NCBI GenBank assembly: GCA_038063195.1
Contig: JBBTVO010000005.1
Span: 1 to 19,503 of the forward strand
Direction of reading: 5' to 3'
From: JBBTVO01 sp038063195
GTDB lineage: Bacteria > Patescibacteriota > Microgenomatia > Levybacterales > UBA12049
DNA: 19,503 bases
The notes under the pieces were generated by a model that saw only the letters and a list, made by a program, of their open reading frames with translations, ran no database searches and was not told where the DNA came from. The position numbers and the translations under genes are program-made. Of the stretch, positions 14,225 through 19,503 are shown in pieces (position 1 is the first letter of the stretch; each line of letters begins with the position of its first letter).

Positions 14225-15264
14225 CAAGTTTGATCGTCTGATTCGAGGGACTTATAAAACTCAATGGCTCTGGTTATTCCTCTTTGCTTTCCTATTCTTG
14301 GATGGAAAGGAACACCATGCCTATCTTTGTAAAGCTGTCTGACATATTTGCCCCACCATGTATTTTCCGGAAATTCCAGATCCATTCTCTTTATTACTCC
14401 CTGAAATCCTTCTGGAGAAAAAGTAAAATTATCCTCGGCTTTTAGAGCATCATGTAAAGTATTAAGACGGGCAAATATTCCTTCTTCCGCGTCATTAATG
14501 TAAAGTCTTCTAATATACCTTTCCCAACGAGGTTGTGGCGGAAAATTATCCGTAATCTCAGCTGGTGTTATAGAAATTCTTGAAAAAATTTCCTCTTCTG
14601 TTTTTCTTGCCCAAGCTTCAATTGCATCAAGCTGCTCCTTGGTTAGCCTTCCCGCAGGAACTGCGCGTTTTGAAAGATCTTCAAATCGTTCATCAAGGTT
14701 CATTAAGTTTTGCGAAACCCGGAAGTCTGCATAAAGCGCCAATTTTTTCTCCCATGTGTCCATTCTCTCTATTGGATATTGAGTCCCTACAGCGTGTGAT
14801 TCGACTATTTCCATTATTTCAGTTGGGGTTCCTGCTTTTTCCAGAACTGGTATTGCCAGTGGCTGGTCACCCATTTTTGCTTTTTCTTCTGCATTCTCAA
14901 CAGCTTCTGGATACCAATTTGCTTCATCCCATTGTCTTCTTCCGGCATGCGATATAAGAACTGTATTTAGAATAAGATTTGGATTAACATTTTCTCCGAC
15001 TTTTTGAAGTTCTTGAGCCAGAAAAGTTGAAACACGTGCGGTTTTTACTAAATGGTTAAAAATTCCAGCCCATTCCTTATTATCTTCTCTTTCTTCAAGA
15101 CCTGCCATTCCTGCGCCCTCTCTTACTAATCTTACCGTCACTTTTTGACCTTCATTCCCAGGCTTTTGGGAATTAGTCGTCACTGGATCTGAAACTTTTC
15201 CTTCCAAAGCTTCAAGAGTTTGACTTACAGGACGAACCGATGTTGGATTTTTAAATTCAGTCAT
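14224..15264 (-). CDS. HD-domain-like protein with degenerate HD motif
   Basis: This 346-residue protein resembles the helical HD phosphohydrolase fold, though I cannot assign a family with certainty. A possible metal-site series is His71 (IFNHLVKTARVSTFLA), His106-Ala107 (ISHAGRR), His157 (VESHAVG) and Asp180 (LALYADFRV). In active HD enzymes the second element is His-Asp; here Asp is replaced by Ala, so catalysis may be lost or altered. Residues 1-60 are charged and low in complexity. The C-terminal 130 residues contain two related segments, PRWERYIRRLYINDAEE and TWWGKYVRQLYKDRHG, suggesting an internal duplication. The start at 15264 follows TATAAT by 11 bases. The gene lies between the intact glycosidase tail and its displaced copy, which suggests later insertion. 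Confidence 0.55.
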   Translation of the reverse strand: MTEFKNPTSVRPVSQTLEALEGKVSDPVTTNSQKPGNEGQKVTVRLVREGAGMAGLEEREDNKEWAGIFNHLVKTARVSTFLAQELQKVGENVNPNLILNTVLISHAGRRQWDEANWYPEAVENAEEKAKMGDQPLAIPVLEKAGTPTEIMEIVESHAVGTQYPIERMDTWEKKLALYADFRVSQNLMNLDERFEDLSKRAVPAGRLTKEQLDAIEAWARKTEEEIFSRISITPAEITDNFPPQPRWERYIRRLYINDAEEGIFARLNTLHDALKAEDNFTFSPEGFQGVIKRMDLEFPENTWWGKYVRQLYKDRHGVPFHPRIGKQRGITRAIEFYKSLESDDQT

Positions 15265-15275
15265 TTGGGAGGTGT

Positions 15276-15281
15276 ATTATA
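15276..15281 (-). promoter_or_regulatory. -10 box of the HD-like gene
   Basis: TATAAT on the minus strand lies three bases after the glycosidase TGA and 11 bases before the ATG at 15264. The predicted leader is about 5 nt. No clear -35 is seen. Confidence 0.45.
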
Positions 15282-15284
15282 GCA

Positions 15285-15575
15285 TCATTTCCTTACCAAA
15301 ACCACCGCGTTGGGGAGGTTGCGTCCCGGGCCTGCCTTATAACCTCCATACCAGAGAGCAGTTGATCCGCCCTGATCAAGATTGAGTGCATTATCAATAC
15401 CCATTGTTTTTAAAACTACCCCTGCCTCATTGAAAGTCGCCCCATAAACAACTCCAATATAGACCATATTTCCTTTGCTTCCGATGAAAGTTTTTGCCCC
15501 TTTTCCTCCTACTGCTCCCGTAGGAGTTCCGCCTGATACGAGTAAAGTCTGCATAGCAATTACACTATCAACTCC
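15285..15575 (-). CDS. Phosphodiester glycosidase (NAGPA domain), C-terminal part
   Basis: These are the last 96 residues of a phosphodiester glycosidase (NAGPA/DUF2233) domain, related to the enzyme that uncovers mannose-6-phosphate and to bacterial exopolysaccharide-associated proteins. The frame is open to the gap and begins GVDSVIAMQTLLVSGG. It contains FIGSKGNMVYIGVVYG and the conserved family motif NLDQGGSTALWYGG, and ends GRNLPNAVVLVRK. An internal ATG at 15554 is only the first Met after the gap and should not be taken as the start. It most likely belongs to the same gene as the membrane-anchored coiled coil at 15676-16231. A near-copy of its last 36 nt lies at 14189. Confidence 0.85.
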   Translation of the reverse strand, partial: GVDSVIAMQTLLVSGGTPTGAVGGKGAKTFIGSKGNMVYIGVVYGATFNEAGVVLKTMGIDNALNLDQGGSTALWYGGYKAGPGRNLPNAVVLVRK

Positions 15576-15675
15576 NNNNNNNNNNNNNNNNNNNNNNNNN
15601 NNNNNNNNNNNNNNNNNNNNNNNNNNNNNNNNNNNNNNNNNNNNNNNNNNNNNNNNNNNNNNNNNNNNNNNNNNN
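15576..15675. other. Scaffold gap of 100 N
   Basis: The run is exactly 100 N. If the flanking pieces are one gene, the frame is not kept across 100 bases: the upstream piece ends one base into a codon and the downstream piece starts on a codon boundary, so the true length should leave remainder 2 when divided by 3. NAGPA domains suggest that about 100 residues (300 nt) are missing. Confidence 0.85.
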
Positions 15676-16231
15676 TTTGCTGGGAAAAGCCCGAACTCGG
15701 TGCCGAATTATTCACCGAGACATTTGCGATTTGGGCTTGAGTTTGTGCGCCGACACTTCCTGATGAGGCCTGAAGAGTTTGCTCTTGTTTTGCAACGTCC
15801 GCTGTTAAGGTTTTCAAATCAGAAGATGCCGAGCTATAATTTAGTTTTGATAACTCATTTAAAACTTTCGCGAACTGTTTATCAAGATCTGCGGTTTTAA
15901 TACTCTGCGCACGGAGATCGGTTATACGATTATAAATTCCTAAAGACTCTTTATAGGCGGTTTCGGTATTTTTAATATCTTTCTTAAGCCCTTCGTTTAT
16001 TTTGAATTGATCTTCATTCTTAAGTTTAATAAGCTCGCTATTTACGGATTTTAATTTAATTTCAAGATTAGTATTTTTATTATTTAAGTCATCAATCTTT
16101 ACGGTTTGAGAATTCAGGAGATATAAAGAAGTTGCGCCGAGTAAGATTACAATAATTGTAGCCAAAACAATAATTAATTTTGTCTTAAACAAAAGAAGAT
16201 ATTTTTGAATACTCAAGTTCTTAATAGACAC
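15676..16231 (-). CDS. Membrane-anchored coiled coil, N-terminal part of the glycosidase
   Basis: This fragment starts with a GTG at 16231. Residues 1-16 are basic and cytoplasmic, and residues 17-40 form one membrane helix (KLIIVLATIIVILLGATSLY). About 80 residues of Lys/Glu-rich coiled coil follow with regular Leu/Ile spacing (IDDLNNKNTNLEIKLKSVN onward). A Ser/Ala/Gln-rich linker (SGSVGAQTQAQIANVSVNN) runs into the gap. The layout fits an envelope protein holding its catalytic domain outside the membrane on a stalk. I join it to the NAGPA piece beyond the gap because strand, order and domain logic agree and no stop intervenes, but this is inference. The GNAT gene lies 33 bp upstream on the same strand. 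Confidence 0.75.
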
Positions 16232-16264
16232 TTATATATAGTATATGATGTTACTTTTCCACTT

Positions 16265-16783
16265 TCAAACTTTTCTCTTAAGTCTCATGTTAATAGCTTT
16301 TGCCTTCAGTCCTTCGGGCCATTCCGGCCAATGCTTGTAAAATATCCCATCTTCTTTTTTAAATCCCCATTTTTCATAAATTGAAATCGACTTTTTGTTG
16401 TGCGCGTAGATATCAAGAGCTATATCTTTATCTTTCCCAAAATCAAGCGCTAGCGTCCATAATTTACTGCCAATTCCCCGACTTTGATATTTTGGATGGA
16501 CATAAAATCCCCGAAGCTCATATTCTTTCCCTTTATCCTCGATTGTAATTGAGCCCACAAGTTTTTCGTCATCGAAAGCAAGCCAAGCTTTCTGTTTGGC
16601 ATCTACGTGAAGATTGGATAAAAGATAATCCTGCATTCTCTTGGATGAGAAAACTTCTTCAGAAAAACAATCTTTTGTAAGTCCAAGAGAGTCTTCTGTA
16701 TAAGCAGATTGATAAGTAATCTGGAGAAGTTTTGTGTAGTCTTTGAGATCGAATATTTTGGCAGGATGTATAGAAATGCCCAT
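16265..16783 (-). CDS. GNAT family N-acetyltransferase
   Basis: This is a single-domain GNAT acetyltransferase of 172 residues, which transfers an acetyl group from acetyl-CoA to an amine; the substrate is unknown. The acetyl-CoA binding motif is clear in LRGFYVHPKYQSRGIGSKLW (the R-x-x-G-x-G/A pattern as RGIG), and the following helix and NKKSISIYEKWGFKKE match motif B. The N-terminus IHPAKIFDLKDYTKLLQI is the usual first strand and helix. The ATG at 16783 (MGISIHPAK) is chosen over one at 16801 because a TATACT box lies between them, eight bases above 16783, and the extra residues MLYFFF do not fit the family. It diverges from truB across 46 bp. Confidence 0.88.
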   Translation of the reverse strand: MGISIHPAKIFDLKDYTKLLQITYQSAYTEDSLGLTKDCFSEEVFSSKRMQDYLLSNLHVDAKQKAWLAFDDEKLVGSITIEDKGKEYELRGFYVHPKYQSRGIGSKLWTLALDFGKDKDIALDIYAHNKKSISIYEKWGFKKEDGIFYKHWPEWPEGLKAKAINMRLKRKV

Positions 16784-16791
16784 AAAAAAGA

Positions 16792-16819
16792 AGTATAGCA
16801 TGAAAAGTTATGTTATACT
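16792..16819. promoter_or_regulatory. Divergent TATACT boxes between the GNAT gene and truB
   Basis: A minus-strand TATACT (16792-16797) lies eight bases before the GNAT ATG at 16783. A plus-strand TATACT (16814-16819) lies ten bases before the truB ATG at 16830. The -35 regions would overlap one another and are not clear. Both would give very short leaders. Confidence 0.45.
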
Positions 16820-16829
16820 TTGGTCTTAA

Positions 16830-17606
16830 ATGAAGAACAGCTCTGTGGTTGTGGTTTACAAGCCTCAAGGGTGGACTCCGCTTGCGGCAGTTGAGGAATT
16901 TAAAAAATCTAACCCATCATATTCTGATGAGAAGATTTCTTATGCCGGAAGACTTGACCCTATGGCTGAAGGACCTCTCCTTCTTCTTGTGGGAAATGAG
17001 AACAAGAAAAGAAAAGAATATGAACAGCTCAAGAAATCATACGAAGCAGAAATAGTATTGGGAATTTCGACGGATTCATTTGATGCGTTGGGTATTATAC
17101 ATAGTACAAAGATTGGTAACTTCTTTTCAGAAATCGATATTAAAAAATGCTTAGGACTCTTTGTAGGAAAGCAGGACCAAGTATATCCTCCTTATTCTTC
17201 AAAGACCGTCAATGGCAAGTCGCTTATCCGCTGGGCAAAAGAAAACAGACTTTCTGAAATTGAATTGCCCAAAAAGCAAATTGAAATTTACTCTTTGACT
17301 CTTGAGGAAATCGAGCAAGTTAAGGTTTCAAAATTATACAAATCAGTAATGGAAAGAATAAAAAATGTTGAAGGGAATTTCAGACAGAAAGAGATTTTGA
17401 ATGTTTGGAAAGATTTTACAAAAAAGAATAAAGAAGAGCAACTTATAAAGATTAAAATTAAAGTTTCATGCTCAAGCGGCACATATATAAGAAGACTCGC
17501 AAGTGATATCGGGGAAAAATTGGGATGCGGAGCTTTCGCTTTAGCTATAGTTAGGAATGTTGTTGTTGGTTATTTTCAGGAGGACTGTCTCGAATTGGTC
17601 GGATGA
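16830..17606 (+). CDS. truB: tRNA pseudouridine-55 synthase
   Basis: TruB converts U55 of the T loop of tRNAs to pseudouridine. The catalytic motif is YAGRLDPMAEGPL with Asp43 (most bacterial TruB have GTLDP.A.G), followed by KSYEAEIVLGISTDSFDALG (usually K.Y.a...LG..TdT.D..G). Further on are YPPYSSKTVNGKSLIRWAKE and the RNA-binding-site motif SCSSGTYIRRLASDIGEKLG. At 258 residues it lacks the extra C-terminal PUA-like domain found in longer homologues. The Arg in place of the usual Thr before Leu-Asp suggests a divergent lineage variant rather than loss of function. The 3' end overlaps the convergent membrane-protein gene by 31 bp. Confidence 0.93.
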   Translation: MKNSSVVVVYKPQGWTPLAAVEEFKKSNPSYSDEKISYAGRLDPMAEGPLLLLVGNENKKRKEYEQLKKSYEAEIVLGISTDSFDALGIIHSTKIGNFFSEIDIKKCLGLFVGKQDQVYPPYSSKTVNGKSLIRWAKENRLSEIELPKKQIEIYSLTLEEIEQVKVSKLYKSVMERIKNVEGNFRQKEILNVWKDFTKKNKEEQLIKIKIKVSCSSGTYIRRLASDIGEKLGCGAFALAIVRNVVVGYFQEDCLELVG

Positions 17607-18610
17607 GTTAATTGTTTTAAGAATCTTTTATTCAATTCAAAGCTCATATATCCAATTCCCATTACAACAAGCCCTGCAATTATTAAAGAAACAGGCCAGC
17701 CAATACTTTGACTAAAGTATTCTGCGGTAAGTTTTGAAATCTCTGCAAATGTGAATATAGTTGCCATAATTAAAAAAGCTTTACTTTGTAGTTTAATACT
17801 TCCCCAGAATGTTAAGACAAGCAGGAACGGATATATCAATTGCCATACAAAATTAGCACTTGGGGAATATCCCTGAAGAGTAAGGGAAGCACCTAGGGAC
17901 ATCATAAGACCAAATACATACAGTAAATTAGTTATAAAGTTCCTATTAGTCTGATAAAAATAATATCCAAAGAAAATATAAGCTATTCCAAGAACTAGAA
18001 TTCTATACTCATCAAAATGAGGAATAGCTCCCGAGTCTGACGAAATGAAATTGGTGAAGCTGATATAAAGAGATGAGGCTGCGATGATGGAAAAAGGTAG
18101 AAATATCGCCGCTTTTAGGTATGAATAAGAAACATAAAAAATCATAAACAGAACTGTACTAATTACAGAAAGACCACCACTTGTGGTTGCAGAGATACCT
18201 ATCGTATCCAGAGATGTTCCTATTCCCAGAGGGAAAAGTGCGGCAGATATTATAAGAAAAGCATGGCCAAAATCCCAGGTTTTTTTAATCACAAAAAAAT
18301 AATAACCAAGAGAGTATGCAGATACAGCGGAGCCAAGTGTGAGAATAGTTTTGGTGACCTGACTCATATCGTCCCAAAATTGATAGAAGAAAAAAACTAT
18401 TCCAAGGAAAACGATAAAACCGCCAATGTAGTAAAGTATTTTTTGAAGATTTATTTTTTCCCCTATTTGTTGTGACTGTTGAGAAATGGACTGTGAATTG
18501 TTCTGTCCTAGGAGTGCGAGTAATTGCTCTTTGGATAAGAGACCAGCTCTCAATAAATATGAGACATCTGATAAGACTTGATTTATTTTTGTTTGTTCTT
18601 GTTCTGTCAT
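17576..18610 (-). CDS. Polytopic membrane protein, DUF2157-like
   Basis: This 344-residue protein has a soluble N-terminus of about 55 residues (MTEQEQTKINQVLSDVSYLLRAGLLSKEQ) followed by roughly ten hydrophobic helices almost without loops. The layout of a short cytoplasmic helix pair with a leading Leu/Ser-Lys-Glu-Gln turn and then dense membrane helices resembles DUF2157 proteins; this is pattern resemblance, not a secure assignment, and the function is unknown. Its ATG overlaps the stop of the upstream gene as ATGA, so the two are probably translationally coupled. It lacks the polar loops of a typical transporter. The last ten or so residues (HPTNSRQSS) are encoded antisense to the end of truB. 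Confidence 0.65.
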   Translation of the reverse strand: MTEQEQTKINQVLSDVSYLLRAGLLSKEQLLALLGQNNSQSISQQSQQIGEKINLQKILYYIGGFIVFLGIVFFFYQFWDDMSQVTKTILTLGSAVSAYSLGYYFFVIKKTWDFGHAFLIISAALFPLGIGTSLDTIGISATTSGGLSVISTVLFMIFYVSYSYLKAAIFLPFSIIAASSLYISFTNFISSDSGAIPHFDEYRILVLGIAYIFFGYYFYQTNRNFITNLLYVFGLMMSLGASLTLQGYSPSANFVWQLIYPFLLVLTFWGSIKLQSKAFLIMATIFTFAEISKLTAEYFSQSIGWPVSLIIAGLVVMGIGYMSFELNKRFLKQLTHPTNSRQSS

Positions 18611-19095
18611 TGAGCCACCCAGCCAACAAATTTAAAATTGTATTCCTGTCCGGTAATTTTTCTACTCAAGCCTTTTCCTGTAAAATAAACGCCTCTATCA
18701 GATGTGCCGAGAAAGAAAGGAAAGTATGAATAGTTTGAATCTCTACTTCCGACGGTAAATCCATCTGGGGACTTACTTGAAGGATCTATGTTATATTTGT
18801 ATGTTTCTTCAATAGAGATGAGAGTATTCTTATCGCTAGCAGAGTCATATAGATAAAAAGTTGGTTGTTGAGGAATATATTCTCCATATCTATAATTTCT
18901 GTATCTTGGCTGAATGGATATTTTTCCGCTAACTATATCAATCTTGGAGTCGTTATAGTTATCTCCTACATATATAAAATTATACTCAGGTTTTACAAAT
19001 AATGTAGGTAGGTAAGTTGTAATTACCACATATAATATGAGAAGAAGTGGAAGAAATATTCCCACGGCGAGTGGAAGTTTCTCTTTGAGTTTCAT
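18607..19095 (-). CDS. Membrane-anchored extracytoplasmic protein, GDYXXLXY-like?
   Basis: This 162-residue protein has one N-terminal membrane helix (residues 8-28, LPLAVGIFLPLLLILYVVIT) with a basic start, so the rest should lie outside the membrane. The outer part is Tyr-, Asn- and Ser-rich beta-type sequence (FIYVGDNYNDSKIDIVSGKI, FYLYDSASDKNTLISI) without Cys pairs or a catalytic motif I recognise. It is first in a two-gene operon with the DUF2157-like protein. DUF2157 and GDYXXLXY proteins are known to be neighbours, so it may be a distant equivalent of the latter, but the signature is not clearly present. No convincing promoter is seen just upstream. Confidence 0.6.
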   Translation of the reverse strand: MKLKEKLPLAVGIFLPLLLILYVVITTYLPTLFVKPEYNFIYVGDNYNDSKIDIVSGKISIQPRYRNYRYGEYIPQQPTFYLYDSASDKNTLISIEETYKYNIDPSSKSPDGFTVGSRDSNYSYFPFFLGTSDRGVYFTGKGLSRKITGQEYNFKFVGWVAQ

Positions 19096-19238
19096 ATGTT
19101 AATCATGGAGTATGAATAGCCTAAAAGTCAATATTAATTTTTGAGCTTTTGACTTATCCAAAATCAGATCTTTTGTTATAAATTAATCTCAAAATAAAAT
19201 TATCGTTAATTAGTGTGGATTTTCCACTGCAGGCATGG

Positions 19239-19244
19239 TAGAAT
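19239..19244 (+). promoter_or_regulatory. Candidate -10 box of the GIY-YIG gene
   Basis: TAGAAT lies in the 199-bp spacer after the membrane-protein operon. Transcription from here would give a leader of about 44 nt holding the palindrome at 19265 and an AGGA site before the ATG at 19295. The -35 (TGGATT at 19216-19221) is weak. A small hairpin GTGGA-TTT-TCCAC lies at 19215-19227. The rest of 19096-19294 is AT-rich with nothing else I can name. Confidence 0.3.
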
Positions 19245-19264
19245 ATCTTTCACGATCTCCTGTA

Positions 19265-19282
19265 GTCCGCCAGCTGGCGGAC
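19265..19282. repeat. 18-bp perfect palindrome before the GIY-YIG gene
   Basis: GTCCGCCAGCTGGCGGAC is its own reverse complement and is much more GC-rich than its surroundings. In the open frame it would encode part of VRQLADR, but it more likely lies in the 5' leader of the GIY-YIG gene, just before AGGAAG. It is similar in kind to the palindrome inside guaA. Confidence 0.75.
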
Positions 19283-19294
19283 AGGAAGCTGTTC

Positions 19295-19495
19295 ATGTTT
19301 AAAGTTTATGCTTTATACAATAAGGAGAATCGAAAGATTTACATAGGACAGACGGGAAATATTGAAAAGAGACTAGAAGAACATAACAAAAAAAGAGGAA
19401 ATCATTTTACATCTAAATTAAAAGGGGATTGGGTTATAATATACGAGAAATCGAAACAGAGTCGAAAACTTAACTCCTCTGTAGCTCAGCGGTAG
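19295..19495 (+). CDS. GIY-YIG nuclease-like protein, truncated against a tRNA gene
   Basis: The protein begins MFKVYALYNKENRKIYIGQT, giving the GIY-like strand (VYA) and the YIG motif, followed by the catalytic-type Arg in EKRLEEHN. Single-domain GIY-YIG proteins usually run 80-95 residues and continue with a helix containing a Glu that helps bind metal. Here only 66 residues exist and that helix is missing. The last six residues, SSVAQR, and the TAG stop are encoded by the tRNA gene itself, so the original 3' end appears lost. The ATG at 19295 is preferred over 19235 because the latter lies above a candidate -10 box, and AGGA precedes 19295 at normal spacing. Nuclease activity is doubtful without the C-terminal helix. 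Confidence 0.65.
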   Translation: MFKVYALYNKENRKIYIGQTGNIEKRLEEHNKKRGNHFTSKLKGDWVIIYEKSKQSRKLNSSVAQR

Positions 19496-19503
19496 AGCAA
19501 TCG
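19475..19503 (+). tRNA. 5' part of a tRNA gene, probably tRNA-Asn
   Basis: The acceptor strand TCCTCTG (19475-19481), TA, D-stem GCTC / GAGC (19484-19487 and 19495-19498) and D-loop AGCGGTA are all in place. The sequence then enters the anticodon stem and is cut by the window end. TCCTCTG with U1 is the start of bacterial tRNA-Asn(GUU) as in E. coli, hence the suggested identity; the anticodon is not visible. Confidence 0.7.

Noticed and set aside
15475..15900. Plus-strand open frame across the second gap
   Set aside because: It is antisense to the glycosidase gene on both sides and exists only because N codons are read as open.
16784..16801. Upstream start of the GNAT protein (MLYFFF...)
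   Set aside because: The TATACT box would fall inside the coding region, and the added hydrophobic residues do not fit the family N-terminus.
19235..19294. Longer GIY-YIG start giving an N-terminus with VRQLADR
   Set aside because: The ATG at 19235 lies above the candidate -10 box, the added residues do not belong to the domain, and AGGA precedes the ATG at 19295.

Overview
The window looks like part of a Patescibacteria (Candidate Phyla Radiation) genome, probably of Microgenomates type. This is inferred from gene content and style: small compact genes, AT-rich DNA, GuaB without CBS domains, a divergent PurA, short TruB and deformylase, very short intergenic spaces, overlapping stop codons, and short palindromic or heptamer repeats intruding into housekeeping genes. 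Two runs of exactly 100 N (10462-10561 and 15576-15675) are scaffold gaps. One hides the end of guaA and the start of dnaG; the other hides the middle of a secreted-type phosphodiester glycosidase gene.

Layout. 1-392: end of a membrane protein. 428-2229: an unrecognised 167-residue protein, peptide deformylase (def) diverging from it, and a UlaG-like metallo-beta-lactamase hydrolase convergent with def. 2248-6182: a Ca-type P-type ATPase and the YifB/ComM AAA protein, both on the minus strand. 6258-10461: the IMP branch point, guaB (+), purA (-) and guaA (+), which together convert IMP to GMP and to adenylosuccinate. 10562-13323: dnaG then rpoD. 13334-13875: a BrnT/BrnA-like toxin-antitoxin pair. 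13946-16231: a 76-residue protein, an HD-like protein with a degenerate HD motif, and the glycosidase. 16265-17606: a GNAT acetyltransferase diverging from truB. 17576-19095: a two-gene membrane-protein operon. 19295-19503: a small GIY-YIG protein whose stop codon lies inside the 5' part of a tRNA gene (probably Asn) cut by the window end.

The most striking structure lies between rpoD and the glycosidase. A 34-nt copy of the rpoD 3' end (last ten residues and stop, differing only at synonymous positions) sits at 13916-13949, beyond the toxin-antitoxin pair. A 36-nt copy of the glycosidase 3' end, 31/36 identical, sits at 14189-14224, beyond the HD-like gene. Removing both cargo blocks leaves a compact rpoD / 76-residue gene / glycosidase arrangement. 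This suggests two independent acquisitions, each placed behind a re-created gene tail with the resident tail displaced.

A second theme is promoter geometry. Many start codons lie 5-7 nt after a TATAAT-like box, often with a TTGA-type box 17 bp further upstream and no Shine-Dalgarno sequence. Transcription would start at or next to the start codon, so leaderless mRNA appears to be common here. This geometry also decides several start codons. No stretch above 300 bases lacks a gene.
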